NCBI GenBank assembly: GCA_934085975.1
Contig: CAKOHT010000011.1
Span: 1 to 55,688 of the forward strand
Direction: 5' to 3'
Origin: an uncultured Cetobacterium sp.
Lineage (GTDB): Bacteria; Fusobacteriota; Fusobacteriia; Fusobacteriales; Fusobacteriaceae
Length of the DNA stretch: 55,688 nt
Positions 15,127 through 25,900 of the stretch are shown piece by piece. A model generated the notes under the pieces. The model was not told where the DNA came from. It saw nothing but the letters and a program-made list of their open reading frames with translations, and did not search any database. The translations under genes were made by a program, and so were the position numbers. How positions within the stretch are numbered: position 1 is the stretch's first letter; each line of letters starts with the position of its first letter.

Positions 15127-16524
15127 CTATTTCTTTAAATTTTCTAATAAACTAAACATACTAGTTGGATATTTTCCAGTAAAACATGCTAAACATATAT
15201 TTTTTCCTAATCCTTCTACCATTCCATCATTTGATAAAAATGATAGAGAATCTGCTCCAATATATTCTCCTAATTCTTTTGGTGATAATCTTGTACTTAT
15301 CAATTCGTTATATGTAGAGGTATCCACTCCATAAAAACATGGACTTATTATCGGAGATGATGCTATTCTCATATGAACCTCTTTTGCTCCTGCATCCTTT
15401 AATAATTTTATTATATGTTTAGATGTTGTTCCCCTCACTATCGAATCGTCTACAAGTACAACTTTCTTATCTTTAACAACAGCTTCCATAGCTGAAAGTT
15501 TCATCTTTACTCCACGTTCTCTTTGGTGCTGATTTGGCTTTATAAATGTTCTACCTACATATCTATTCTTTACAAGTCCCATTTCATAAGGAATTCCCGA
15601 GAAATCTGAGTATCCCATTGCTGAAGATAAAGATGAGTCTGGTACTCCTATAACTATATCTGCTTCAATCGGACTTTCTTTCGCAAGTATTGCTCCACAG
15701 TTTCTTCTGCTTGTATGAACATTTAAACCATTTATACTACTATCTGGTCTTGAAAAATATATGTATTCCATAGAACACATTTTATCTTGAGTACAGTCTG
15801 TATATTGAAACGACTCTATTTCATCTTTAGAAACTTTTAAAACTTCTCCTGGCTTTAGCCCTCTCATGTAATCAGCTCCTACTATTTCAAAAGCTGAACT
15901 TTCAGAACTAAACACATATCCATCCTCTAATTTCCCCATTGATAAAGGTCTAAATCCATTTTTATCTCTAATCACAAAAAGATTTTCGTTATTCATTATT
16001 AAAAATGAAAAAGCCCCTTCTAATTTAGGTAATGCTTTAAGTATTTTTTCATGAAAATCCCCAACTTCTCTCTGAATTAAGTGTCCTATTATTTCACTAT
16101 CTGATGTTGTGTGAAAAATACTTCCCATTGCTTCTAATTGCATTTTTAATTCTTTTGCATTTACTATATTTCCATTATGAGCAATTACAAAGTCTCCAGT
16201 GTGAGAACGAACTAATATAGGTTGAACATTTTCAATTCCTCCTCCACCTGTTGTTGAGTATCTAACATGACCAATAGACATATTTCCAGGAAGTTTAGCT
16301 ATTCTTTCTGTATTAAAAACTTCAGTTACTAACCCTTCTCCTTTTTCTCTAATGATACTTTCTCCATCAGAAGAAGCTATTCCAGCTCCCTCTTGACCCC
16401 TATGTTGTAATGAATGTAGCCCATAATACGTTAGTTGCGCTGCGTCCTCTACATTAAATACTCCAAATACTCCACACTCTTCATTTATTTTTCCACTTAA
16501 AAAATACTCTATCTCTTTTATCAT
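15127..16524 (-). CDS. purF: amidophosphoribosyltransferase
   Basis: Makes phosphoribosylamine from PRPP and glutamine, the first committed step of the pathway. A short propeptide precedes Cys17 of 'EECGVFGVF', the N-terminal nucleophile exposed after cleavage. The glutaminase domain contains 'GHVRYSTTG' and 'AHNGNIVNA'; the PRPP loop is 'VVLVDDSIVRGTT'. Cysteines in 'CSMEYIYF' and 'NICLACFTGKYP' match the 4Fe-4S ligands of the Bacillus-type enzyme, which suits an anaerobe. 465 residues; 2 nt after purC. Confidence 0.96.
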   Translation of the reverse strand: MIKEIEYFLSGKINEECGVFGVFNVEDAAQLTYYGLHSLQHRGQEGAGIASSDGESIIREKGEGLVTEVFNTERIAKLPGNMSIGHVRYSTTGGGGIENVQPILVRSHTGDFVIAHNGNIVNAKELKMQLEAMGSIFHTTSDSEIIGHLIQREVGDFHEKILKALPKLEGAFSFLIMNNENLFVIRDKNGFRPLSMGKLEDGYVFSSESSAFEIVGADYMRGLKPGEVLKVSKDEIESFQYTDCTQDKMCSMEYIYFSRPDSSINGLNVHTSRRNCGAILAKESPIEADIVIGVPDSSLSSAMGYSDFSGIPYEMGLVKNRYVGRTFIKPNQHQRERGVKMKLSAMEAVVKDKKVVLVDDSIVRGTTSKHIIKLLKDAGAKEVHMRIASSPIISPCFYGVDTSTYNELISTRLSPKELGEYIGADSLSFLSNDGMVEGLGKNICLACFTGKYPTSMFSLLENLKK

Positions 16525-16526
16525 TT

Positions 16527-17249
16527 TTACCCCACTATTTTATTTAGTCTTGCTAAAACTTCTTGATAAGCTTCTTCGATATCTCCTAAATCTCTTCTAA
16601 ATCTATCTTTATCCAATTTTTTTCTAGTTTCTTTATCCCATAATCTACAACAATCTGGTGATATCTCATCTGCTAAGATAATATTCCCTTCGTTATCTTT
16701 TCCAAACTCTATTTTAAAATCCACTAACTCAATCCCTACTTTATCAAATAAATCTTTCAATAATTCATTAATCTTTTTAGTTTGAGAATAAATATTTTCT
16801 AACTCATCTTTTGTAGCAAGCCCTAATGCAACTGCATGATAATCATTTATCATAGGATCTCCTAGCTCATCTTTTTTATAACATATTTCAAATATTGGGT
16901 TTTCTAAAATTTGCCCCTCTTCCATCTTAAAAAGTTTTGCAGTAGATCCTGCTAAAGTATTTCTAACAATTACTTCTAGTGGAATAATATCAACTTTTTT
17001 ACAAAGTTGAGCTCTTTCTGATAAGTTTTCTACTAAATGAGTTTCTACACCATTTTTCTTTAAATAATCATATATTAACGTTGTAATTTTACTATTTAAT
17101 ATTCCTTTATTGTGTATTTGACCTTTTTTTAAATTATTAAAAGCTGTTGCATCATCTTTATAATAAATAATAACTTCGTTAGGATTCTCTGTTTTGTAAA
17201 CTTTCTTTGCTTTTCCCTCATATAATTTATTTGCTTCTACTGATAACAT
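16527..17249 (-). CDS. purC: SAICAR synthetase
   Basis: Joins aspartate to CAIR. '[12 protein letters not shown]', '[18 protein letters not shown]', '[10 protein letters not shown]' and '[14 protein letters not shown]' are the family motifs, and 240 residues is the normal single-domain length. Preceded by GGGAG. It follows purL by 24 nt and purF follows it by 2 nt. Confidence 0.97.
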   Translation of the reverse strand: MLSVEANKLYEGKAKKVYKTENPNEVIIYYKDDATAFNNLKKGQIHNKGILNSKITTLIYDYLKKNGVETHLVENLSERAQLCKKVDIIPLEVIVRNTLAGSTAKLFKMEEGQILENPIFEICYKKDELGDPMINDYHAVALGLATKDELENIYSQTKKINELLKDLFDKVGIELVDFKIEFGKDNEGNIILADEISPDCCRLWDKETRKKLDKDRFRRDLGDIEEAYQEVLARLNKIVG

Positions 17250-17273
17250 TTGGTCACTCTCCCATTTTAATAT

Positions 17274-20200
17274 TTATTTTTTAAAATAATTAACTCCATT
17301 AGTAAAAATATCTTGCATCTTATTTCCAACTATATTTTTTAATAGTCCATCCTCATATCTTTCTGAATGTCCCATCTTTCCTAATATTTTTCCACATTTA
17401 GAAACAATCCCTTCTATTGCGTATGTTGACCCATTTAAATTATGATTTTTATCCATTGTCACTTGATTATTTTCATCGCAATATTGTGTTATTACCTGTC
17501 CATTTTCAAATAACTCTTTTGCAAAATCTTCACTTACTACAAATTTTCCCTCTCCATGAGACATTGGTATATTATGAGTTTCTCCTACAGTAAATGAGCT
17601 CATCCATGGAGAATTATTTGAAACAACCTTTGTACTAACTACTCTTGATACATGTCTATTTATATCATTTCTAAATAATGTCGGTGAGTCTTTAGTTACA
17701 CTATCTACATTTCCATAAGGTAATAACCCAGATTTTATAAGAGCTTGGAATCCATTACATATTCCTAATACCAATCCATCATTTTCTAAGAATTTTTCCA
17801 TACTCTCTTTTATCTTTTTATTTTGTAAAATATTTGCTATAAACTTTCCAGAACCATCTGGCTCATCCCCTGCACTAAAACCTCCAGGAATCATAAATAT
17901 TTGAGCTGATTTTATTTTTTCAGATAAGGTATCTATACTTTCTTTTATCTCTTCAACACCTAAGTTATTGAATACATATATTTCAACCTCTGCTCCAGCT
18001 CTTTCAAAAGCCTTTTTAGTATCATATTCACAATTAGTACCTGGAAATACTGTTATTAAAACTTTTGGTTTATCATAAAGCTTTTTAGCTTTAAACTCTT
18101 TTTTAGTAATATATTCTTTTTCGATTACTTCTCCAACTGTTTCTGCTGTATACGGATATATTTTACTGTATCTCTTTTCCCATATATTTATTAAAGAGTC
18201 TATTTCAAACTTTTCCTTATTTAATTCAATAACTTTCTCATCAATTGTTGTTCCTAAAAGAATTCCATAATCTAATTCTTTTGCTGATTCTACTATTATA
18301 TCCCCTGGCATTAAATTAAATAAATTTTCTTTTGTTTCAATTTTAGCTCCAATTTTATTTCCAAAAGACATCTTTATAACAGCTTCTGCTATCCCACCAA
18401 ATCTTATTGTTGATGCTGATATTACTTCTTTTGATTTTATTGAATTTTCTAATAGCTCAAAATTTTCTTTTAATCTTTTATAATTTGGTAAATCACCAAA
18501 AAATCTTTCACTTTTTACTAGATATATCTTATTTCCTGCTTCTTTAAATTCAGATGATATTATATTTTTTACACTCTCTGTTGTTACTGCAAAAGATATC
18601 AAAGTTGGAGGTACATCTAAGTCTTTAAAAGTTCCACTCATACTATCTTTTCCACCTATTGCTGGAGTTTCAAATTCAAGTTGTGCTTCAATTCCTCCTA
18701 ATAATGCAGCAAAAGGTTTCCCCCATCTTGTTGAATCTTTTCCTAATTTTTCAAAATATTCTTGGAAAGATAATCTTGCTTTTTTATAACTTCCACCTAA
18801 TACAACAATTTTTGCTAAAGATTCTATTACTGCATATTGAGCTCCCAAATATGGAGAATATTCCGATATTAGTGGGTTATAACCATAAGTCATTATTGAA
18901 CAAGTATTTGTAAATTTATCTGTTGGAAGCTTTTGAACACTTCCCTCTGATTCAGTTAATTGATACTTCCCTCCATATGGCATAAGTACTGTGCTTCTTC
19001 CTATTGAAGCATCAAACATCTCTACCATTCCTCTTTGAGAAGCTACATTCATATCCTGTAAAATTTTTTCTACTTTTTCTTTTGTATCCATTACTTGATT
19101 TTCTAAAAATGGATTTTCTATTTCTGAAGATACAACTTTTACATCTTGAATTTGTCTAACACCATTTGTATCTAAAAAATCTCTTGAAATATCTACAAGT
19201 GTTTCATTTTTATATTTTATTACTAATCTTTCTTTCTCTGTTACTACAGCAACTAATGCCGATTCTAAGTTTTCTTCTTTAACTAATCTTTGAAACTTTT
19301 CCACATCTTTTGCCTCTACTACTACAGCCATTCTTTCTTGAGATTCTGATATAGCTAATTCAGTTCCATTAAGTCCTAAATATTTCACTGGTACTGTATC
19401 TAAATTTATCTCTACTCCCCTTGCAATCTCTCCAATAGCAACACTAACTCCACCTGCTCCGAAATCATTTGATTTTTTTATAAGTTTTGTCACTTCTGGA
19501 TTTCTAAATAACCTTTGGATTCTTCTCTCTACAGGTGCATTACCCTTTTGAACCTCTGATGAACATTTAGTTAATGATGTTTCATTATGCTCCTTAGATG
19601 ATCCAGTGGCTCCTCCTACACCATCTCTACCAGTTTTTCCCCCAAGTAAAATTACCACATCACCTGGAACAGGGCTTTCTCTTCTTACATACTCTTTTTT
19701 TACAGCTCCAACAACAGCTCCAACTTCCATTCTTTTAGCTTTATACCCATTATGATAAATCTCTTTTACAAAAGTAGTTGTCAATCCTATCTGATTTCCA
19801 TATGAAGAATATCCATGTGCTGCTCCTTTTGATATTTTCTCTTGTGGTAACTTATTTGCTAACGTTTCTTCTATACTTTCAGTTATATCTCCTGCTCCTG
19901 TAACTCTCATAGCTTGATAAACATATGCTCTTCCTGATAATGGATCTCTTATAGCTCCACCTACACAAGTACTTGCTCCTCCAAATGGTTCAATTTCTGT
20001 TGGATGATTATGAGTTTCATTTTTAAACATCAGTAACCATTTCTCTAATTTGCCATCAACATCTACCTCTATCTCGATGCTACATGCATTTATCTCTTCT
20101 GATTCCTCTAAATCATCTAATTTACCTATCGATTTTATATATCTTCCACCAATTGTTGCCATATCCATTAAAGTTAAAGGTTTTTCTTCTCTACCTAATT

Positions 20201-20963
20201 TCGCTCTCATATCTATATATTTTTCAAAAGCATCCTGAATATTTTTTGTTAAATCTCCACATTCAATTTTTATATTTTTTAAATATGTTTCAAAAGTTGT
20301 ATGTCTACAATGATCTGACCAATAAGTATCTAAAACTTTTATCTCTGTCTCTTTTGGATCTCTTTTCTCTTCATCTCTAAAATAATTTTGAATATGTTTT
20401 AGGTCTTCAAGAGTCATAGCTAGCCCATGCTCTAATAAAAAACTTTCTAGTTCTTCTGAATTTTTATTTATAAATCCTACATAAGTTGGTACTGGTTCTA
20501 TATCAATATTTTCCTCTAGTGTCAAAACATTTAATTTTTTTTCTCTAGTTTCAATAGGATTTATTAAGTAATCTTTTATTTTATCAAAACTTTTTATCTC
20601 TCCATGAAAAATTAAAAGTTTACCACTTTTTATTTGAACACCAGCTTTATTATTTAATAACATTAAGCATTGCTCTGCAGAATCAGCTCTTTGATCGTAT
20701 TGTCCTGGTAAAAATTCCATTGCTAAATATTTTTTTCCAACCAATTCAACTTCTTCATAAACGTCATCTGTTACTGGTTCAGATAAAACTTTATTTTTTA
20801 AAAGATTTAAATCCTCTTCTGTGCAGTTAAAAATATCATACACATTATATAAATCTATTTTATTTATTTTATCCTCTTTTAAGTTTTCTAAAAGCTCACT
20901 CTTTAGTCCTAAACTCTCTACTTGAAATCCATCCTTTTTCTTAACAAATACTCTTTTATTCAT
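17274..20963 (-). CDS. purL: FGAM synthase, fused synthetase and glutaminase (PurL-PurQ)
   Basis: Converts FGAR to FGAM with glutamine and ATP. The 1229 residues hold the N-terminal PurS-like region, the ATP-binding synthetase core ('DTYWSDHCRHTTFET', 'KNETHNHPTEIEPFGGASTCVGG', 'GGKTGRDGVGGATGSS') and a C-terminal class-I glutaminase (from about 965; nucleophile Cys1069 in 'GICNGFQ', His in 'MGHSER'). This single-chain form occurs in Clostridia, Fusobacteria and Proteobacteria, whereas Bacillus has separate purS, purQ and purL. No purS or purQ gene is therefore needed or seen. 9 nt after purK. Confidence 0.97.
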   Translation of the reverse strand: MNKRVFVKKKDGFQVESLGLKSELLENLKEDKINKIDLYNVYDIFNCTEEDLNLLKNKVLSEPVTDDVYEEVELVGKKYLAMEFLPGQYDQRADSAEQCLMLLNNKAGVQIKSGKLLIFHGEIKSFDKIKDYLINPIETREKKLNVLTLEENIDIEPVPTYVGFINKNSEELESFLLEHGLAMTLEDLKHIQNYFRDEEKRDPKETEIKVLDTYWSDHCRHTTFETYLKNIKIECGDLTKNIQDAFEKYIDMRAKLGREEKPLTLMDMATIGGRYIKSIGKLDDLEESEEINACSIEIEVDVDGKLEKWLLMFKNETHNHPTEIEPFGGASTCVGGAIRDPLSGRAYVYQAMRVTGAGDITESIEETLANKLPQEKISKGAAHGYSSYGNQIGLTTTFVKEIYHNGYKAKRMEVGAVVGAVKKEYVRRESPVPGDVVILLGGKTGRDGVGGATGSSKEHNETSLTKCSSEVQKGNAPVERRIQRLFRNPEVTKLIKKSNDFGAGGVSVAIGEIARGVEINLDTVPVKYLGLNGTELAISESQERMAVVVEAKDVEKFQRLVKEENLESALVAVVTEKERLVIKYKNETLVDISRDFLDTNGVRQIQDVKVVSSEIENPFLENQVMDTKEKVEKILQDMNVASQRGMVEMFDASIGRSTVLMPYGGKYQLTESEGSVQKLPTDKFTNTCSIMTYGYNPLISEYSPYLGAQYAVIESLAKIVVLGGSYKKARLSFQEYFEKLGKDSTRWGKPFAALLGGIEAQLEFETPAIGGKDSMSGTFKDLDVPPTLISFAVTTESVKNIISSEFKEAGNKIYLVKSERFFGDLPNYKRLKENFELLENSIKSKEVISASTIRFGGIAEAVIKMSFGNKIGAKIETKENLFNLMPGDIIVESAKELDYGILLGTTIDEKVIELNKEKFEIDSLINIWEKRYSKIYPYTAETVGEVIEKEYITKKEFKAKKLYDKPKVLITVFPGTNCEYDTKKAFERAGAEVEIYVFNNLGVEEIKESIDTLSEKIKSAQIFMIPGGFSAGDEPDGSGKFIANILQNKKIKESMEKFLENDGLVLGICNGFQALIKSGLLPYGNVDSVTKDSPTLFRNDINRHVSRVVSTKVVSNNSPWMSSFTVGETHNIPMSHGEGKFVVSEDFAKELFENGQVITQYCDENNQVTMDKNHNLNGSTYAIEGIVSKCGKILGKMGHSERYEDGLLKNIVGNKMQDIFTNGVNYFKK

Positions 20964-20972
20964 TATTCCTCC

Positions 20973-22064
20973 CTAAAATGAATCAGCTTTTAAAATTAGC
21001 TCTTCTAGATTTTCACCACAATAGTTTATATGGCCCATTTTTCTATCTTTTTTCCACTCTGATTTTCCATATATGTGAACATTTGTATTGTATTCTTTTT
21101 TAATTTTTTTTACTTTCTCCTGATCTTCACCCATTATATTTAGCATCACTACTTTTGTTAAAAGTTTTATTTCAGGTAGTTTTTCTCCTAAAATCCCCAT
21201 TAAATGAATATCAAATTGAGAATAATTACATGCATCCATCGTATAATGTGCACTATTATGAGGTCTTGGTGCCATCTCATTAAAATAAATTTCATTTTCT
21301 TTAATAAAAAATTCTATTCCTAATGGACCGTATATATTTAATTTTTTTATAATCTCCTGAGATGTTTTTTCCACTTTTTCTAAAATATCTTTCGATACTC
21401 TTGCAGGAACTATAGTTTTATTTAAAATTCCATTTTTATGGATATTTTCTCCAATTGGAAAACTTACTATATCTCTATTTATTCCTCTAACAACTAAGCA
21501 TGAAACTTCTTTATCAAATCTAATCATCTCTTCTAAAATATACTCTACATTTTCATTCCAATTAATACTTTTTAAATCTTTCTCTTCTAATAATTTCCAT
21601 TGTCCTTTTCCATCATATCCCCCTGAACAAGTTTTTAAAATAGATGGATATCCAATTTCATCAATAGCTTTCTTTAATTCTTCTAAATTTTTAACACCTT
21701 TAAATTTTGCGGTTTTAACTCCAATTTGTTTTACTGCCTCTTTCTCTCTAACTCTATGTTGACTTAAATACAGTGGTCTCTTTCCTTGAGGAACATTTCC
21801 ACCGTTTTCTTTTAAATAATCTATTATTTCACTTGGTACATTTTCAAACTCGTATGTTATCACATCAGTAATTTCACATAGCTTTTTTAAACTCTCTTTG
21901 TTGTTATATTCAGCTTCAATATGCTCATCAGCACTAAATCTTCCGCATGAATCTGGATTAGGATCTAAAATTATTGTTTCACAATTCAACTTTTTTCCTG
22001 AATCACACAGCATCTTAGCTAGTTGTCCTCCACCTAAAATTCCGATTCTTCTAGATTTTTTCAT
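20973..22064 (-). CDS. purK: N5-carboxyaminoimidazole ribonucleotide synthase
   Basis: ATP and bicarbonate dependent carboxylation of AIR. N-terminal '[14 protein letters not shown]', ATP-grasp region '[18 protein letters not shown]', and '[18 protein letters not shown]' are PurK signatures. 363 residues. The reading frame starts inside the end of purE (14-nt overlap), so the two are translationally coupled and act in consecutive steps. Confidence 0.96.
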   Translation of the reverse strand: MKKSRRIGILGGGQLAKMLCDSGKKLNCETIILDPNPDSCGRFSADEHIEAEYNNKESLKKLCEITDVITYEFENVPSEIIDYLKENGGNVPQGKRPLYLSQHRVREKEAVKQIGVKTAKFKGVKNLEELKKAIDEIGYPSILKTCSGGYDGKGQWKLLEEKDLKSINWNENVEYILEEMIRFDKEVSCLVVRGINRDIVSFPIGENIHKNGILNKTIVPARVSKDILEKVEKTSQEIIKKLNIYGPLGIEFFIKENEIYFNEMAPRPHNSAHYTMDACNYSQFDIHLMGILGEKLPEIKLLTKVVMLNIMGEDQEKVKKIKKEYNTNVHIYGKSEWKKDRKMGHINYCGENLEELILKADSF

Positions 22065-22518
22065 CTAAAATCATCCTTTCCATATTTTTTCTGTACTCAA
22101 CAATTTTTTCTGCTAATTTTTCATCCTTTAAAGCTAATATCTTTATAGCTAATAATGCGGCATTTTTAGCTCCTCCTATTGCTACAGTTGCTACAGGAAC
22201 ACCTCCTGGCATCTGAACAATTGATAAAAGTGAATCTATTCCTTTTAAAATTTTACTTTCAATAGGTACTCCAATAACTGGCAAGTCAGTTAAACTAGCA
22301 ACCATACCAGGTAAATGTGCTGCTCCTCCCGCTCCTGCTACTATAACTTCTAGCCCTCTTTTTTTAGCTTCTTTCGCATAGTCAAACATTAAATTAGGAG
22401 TCCTGTGTGCTGAAACTATTTTTATCTCATGCTCAACTCCAAAATCTTTTAAAACATTTACACATTCATTCATAGTTGGTAAATCAGATTTACTTCCCAT
22501 TATTACACCTATTTTCAC
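22051..22518 (-). CDS. purE: N5-CAIR mutase (class I PurE)
   Basis: Shifts the carboxyl group of N5-CAIR to give CAIR. '[13 protein letters not shown]', '[14 protein letters not shown]' and '[25 protein letters not shown]' are class I PurE motifs, in line with the presence of purK. GTG start with AGGGAGG 7 nt upstream. First gene of the purine operon; its leader contains a riboswitch and two terminators. Confidence 0.97.
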   Translation of the reverse strand: MKIGVIMGSKSDLPTMNECVNVLKDFGVEHEIKIVSAHRTPNLMFDYAKEAKKRGLEVIVAGAGGAAHLPGMVASLTDLPVIGVPIESKILKGIDSLLSIVQMPGGVPVATVAIGGAKNAALLAIKILALKDEKLAEKIVEYRKNMERMILDEKI

Positions 22519-22535
22519 TCTTTATCCTCCCTAAG

Positions 22536-22605
22536 TCAAAAATAAAAAACGCACATTACTAAAAAGGCTACAACTATCCCTTTTTAATAATCTGCGTTTT
22601 TACAT
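22536..22605 (-). terminator. second leader terminator, directly before purE
   Basis: A 23-bp stem (22545-22567 with 22579-22601) carrying one mismatch and one G-U pair, with an 11-nt loop, then a T-rich tract (six T, A, five T) on the minus strand. It ends about 20 nt before the purE start, so it must be prevented for purE to be expressed. Its upstream arm is coding sequence of the leader ORF, whose stop codon lies in the loop. Confidence 0.85.
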
Positions 22606-22675
22606 ACTTATTCCTTTTGTTAATATTCTTTGGTTTTACCTTCTCTTTTTTAGATCTTCTTGTTATTATTAACAC
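22574..22675 (-). CDS. 33-codon leader ORF in the purine operon leader (putative)
   Basis: Reads GTG to TAG on the minus strand, preceded by GGGAG with an 8-nt spacer. The predicted peptide begins MLIITRRSKKEK and is strongly basic (13 Lys/Arg of 33); I recognise no family. Codons near the 3' end form the whole upstream arm of the terminator at 22579-22601, and the TAG is in the loop. A ribosome reaching the stop would cover that arm and block the hairpin. Translation has not been shown; the good ribosome site and the geometry are the evidence. Confidence 0.55.
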   Translation of the reverse strand: MLIITRRSKKEKVKPKNINKRNKYVKTQIIKKG

Positions 22676-22717
22676 TTAATTGGCTCCCTTTTATTTTTTG
22701 GGTCAACAAAAAGTCTA

Positions 22718-22748
22718 TAAAAAAAGGAAATTACAGTTGTAATTTCCC
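22718..22748 (-). terminator. first leader terminator (guanine riboswitch expression platform)
   Basis: GGAAATTAC/GTAATTTCC stem (22726-22734 and 22739-22747) followed by seven T on the minus strand. It lies about 50 nt after the aptamer. The sequence TCTTGT just before the stem can pair with ACAAGG of the aptamer's P1, giving a plausible antiterminator. Confidence 0.8.
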
Positions 22749-22794
22749 ACAAGATTAAACTCAAAATATATCAAAAAACATACATTCAAAATTC

Positions 22795-22867
22795 ATCCTT
22801 GTAGTCTGCCAATTTACGGTGGCAGGTAGAGACTCGTTGACCTTATTTCAACTATTATACAAGCTTT
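22795..22867 (-). promoter_or_regulatory. guanine-class purine riboswitch
   Basis: Minus strand: P1 CTTGTA/TACAAG; TATAATA; P2 GTTGA/TCAAC; GAGTCTCTACC (the J2/3 core, usually AAGTTTCTACC); P3 TGCCA/TGGCA with loop CCGTAAAT; and J3/1 GACTAC. The pyrimidine that decides specificity in J3/1 is C, as in guanine/hypoxanthine aptamers, not U as in adenine ones. It stands upstream of purE and of a terminator, which is the expected OFF-switch arrangement for a purine synthesis operon. Confidence 0.92.
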
Positions 22868-22901
22868 ATTTATTTTGTTTCACAATACTTTTCCTATTTC
22901 A

Positions 22902-22930
22902 ATACTAACACAGTGTTCTATTTTTTTCAA
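22902..22930 (-). promoter_or_regulatory. promoter of the purine operon
   Basis: TTGAAA (22925-22930) and TAGTAT (22902-22907) on the minus strand, 17 nt apart, located about 35 nt before the aptamer and just after the efflux-operon terminator. The TATAAT at 22853-22858 belongs to the conserved riboswitch core and was not taken as the promoter. Confidence 0.7.
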
Positions 22931-22939
22931 CTATTATTT

Positions 22940-22982
22940 TAAAAAAAAAGAGGTTCTCTGAGATAAAACTCAAAGAACCTCG
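22940..22982 (-). terminator. rho-independent terminator of the efflux operon
   Basis: On the minus strand AGGTTCTTTGAG and CTCAGAGAACCT form a 12-bp stem with one mismatch and a short loop, followed by C and nine T. It starts directly after the RND permease stop codon and separates the efflux operon from the purine promoter. Confidence 0.85.
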
Positions 22983-22987
22983 CTACA

Positions 22988-25900
22988 CTATACTTTTTGT
23001 TTATTAAATTTTTTCTTCATTCTATCAATAAAGTCTTCAACTATAATGTATAGAACTGGAATTACAACTAGTGTTAGCAATGTCGAAAACGATAGTCCAA
23101 ATATAACTGCTATCGACATCCCCGAATACAGTTCTGCACCCTCTCCAAATCCTAAAGCAAGTGGAATCATTCCACATACAGTAGTCATTGTAGTCATCAA
23201 AATTGGTCTAAGTCTTGTTTTACACGACTCTCTAACAGCATCACTTAATTCATATCCTCTTTCTCTTAAAATTTTAATAAAGTCAATAAGAACAATAGCG
23301 TTATTAACAACTGTTCCCGCCAGCATTATTATTCCAATCATTACCATCATATCAAATGGAGAGTTTGTAATCAATAGTCCACCATAAACTCCAATCATTG
23401 CTAATGGTACTGACGCCAGAATAATTCCCGGAAGTAGGAAATTCTCAAATTGTGACGCTAGAATAGCATAAATTAAGAATATTGAAATTCCAAGAGCCAT
23501 TCCCATCTGAACAATTGCTTCGTTAAATAGTTGTGACATTCCTCCCCACGAATAAGCAACACCTTTTGGTGGGTTAGTTGACTCAAACGCATCCACGATT
23601 GCATTTTGAACTTTACTTAATCCTATTCCTCCATCATTTGCTGAAACTGAAGCATAGAATATTTTATCTGTTTTAGTTACCTCTGATGCTCCTTCTGCCA
23701 TAATAACATCTGCCACATCCGATACTTTTACAAATTTACCATCTGCTCCTCTAACATTCAAATTTTCTAAAGTTGAAACTTCTGTTCTTGCATCCTTTGG
23801 CAATCTTATTAAAACATCAATCTCCTCTGTTCCCGTTTTCACAGATAGTGTTTGTCCTGTGGCTCTATTTCCTCCTAGGAAAGAGTAACTAATAGTTCTA
23901 CCAACATCAAATGGACTGATTCCATAAGCTCTCAATTTATCTCTATTTAATACAACTCTTGCTTCTACATTTCCCGGCTCTATGCTTGATGTTATATCTA
24001 TAATTCCCGGATTTTTACTAATTTTTTCCTGTACTTCCTTTGCTATCTTTTCTGCAACATCCAATGAGTCAGAAGATATTCTAAACTCAACATCTCTATT
24101 ACCACCAGCAGACTGGTAATCATCTTTTAAGTTAAATTTAATTCCCGGTATCTTTTCCAGTTCAGGTCTTAAATTATCCATTACTTGGAATATAGATACA
24201 TCTCTATCTGTTTTTGGTCCTATATCGACGTTTACAATTCCTGTTCCTGTTTTAACAAGTGTTATATACGTTTTTGTCATTGGGTCATTCTTTACAACTT
24301 CGACTGCTTGCTTTGTAATCTCCTCTGCTCTTTCAACAGAAAGTCCTTTCTCTAACTCTAAAACAACAGAATATCTTCCATAATCCTGCTTAGGTATAAA
24401 CTCCGTTCTTGTTAGCATTGGTCCTACTATCATCATAACCATAAATGTCAAAAATGCAAGTGCTACTGTTTTCTTTCTATTTTTAATCGCCCACTCTATT
24501 ATTTTTTCATATACACTCTTTACTTTTCCAAATATTTTTCCCTCTTTTGTGATATCCGCATTGGCTTTTAAGAATCTACTTGCAACCATTGGCATTAAAG
24601 TCAACGATACAATTAAAGCTGCAACGTTAGAGAAAATTATTGACAATGACATATCTCTAAATATCTCTCTTGCAATACCCGGAATAAATAGTACTGGAAT
24701 AAAAACAACCATTGTTGTCAAAGCTGAAGCTAGTATCGCTACAGCAACTTCGGATGCTCCATCCTCCGCAGCCTCCATTACCGGCTTTTTAAGCTCTGTT
24801 ATATGTCTATATATATTATCTATAACAACAACTGAGTTATCCGTTAACATTCCTACCCCTATAGATAGTCCCATCAACGATATTACGTTTATTGTTACCC
24901 CTAAAAGGGATAGAAATGCAAATGTAAATATAATAGCTATTGGTAATGCTAAAGATATTAGTATTGTTGCTCTAATATTTTTTAAGAAAACCAAAAGTAC
25001 TATTGTAGCCAAAACAAGTCCTGTAACGGCATTTCCTTTTACTCCTGAAATTGACGAATTAATATTTTCAGAGTAATCCATCACTGTTGTCACTTCCACA
25101 CCTTTTGGAAAATAAGGTTTCATCTCTTCTAATGCTATTTTTGCATTGTCTGTAATTGACAAAATATTTCCATCCGTAGATTTTTCAATAACTAACATTA
25201 CTGATGGTTTCCCATCAAGTTTAGTTATTTCACTTTGATCTTCGGTAGTTAATACTACATTAGCAATATCTTTTAATCTAATGGTTTTACCATTACTTCT
25301 TAAAATCATATTTTCAAATTCATCTAAGTAGTTAAATTCTCCCATAAATCTCGCAACAATATCTTTTCCTCCAGTTTTAATAACTCCTAAAGGAACATTT
25401 ATCGACGAAGTTTTTATTAAATCATATAACTCATTTGGTGTCAAATTATATGATGCCAATTTATCTGTATCAAACTGTATTTGAATCTGTTTATCTGGCG
25501 ACCCTAATGTTTCAACACTTCCAACTCCTCCAATTCTTTCAAATCTTGGAGTCATAAACTCATTAACAAACGTTGTTAACTCTAAAAAGTTCGGTCCTGA
25601 TACGTTCAACATCATCGCTGTATTTCCTGAACCTGCCAGTCTCTTTTGAGTTACAGGTTTAGATGCATCATCCGGTAACTCTCCCGATATAGCATCAATT
25701 TCTCTTTGAACATCTCCTCTTTTTAGATCTATATTTACTCCATAGTCAAACTCTATACTTACTACCGATTTTTCAAATGATGATGTAGAGGTAATTTTTT
25801 TAATTCCATCAACACCCGATAGTGAGTCTTCTATTTTTTTAGTAATCTGACTATTTACGTCTTCTGGAACAGCACCATTCCAAGTTGTAGTTATTACAAC

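Noticed and set aside
22600..22720. A second, PRPP/ykkC-type aptamer after the guanine aptamer
   Set aside because: The conserved ykkC blocks are missing and the space is filled by the leader ORF.
22853..22858. TATAAT as a -10 box before purE
   Set aside because: It is the conserved TATAATA of the purine aptamer, at the expected distance from P1 and P2; a better promoter lies at 22902-22930.
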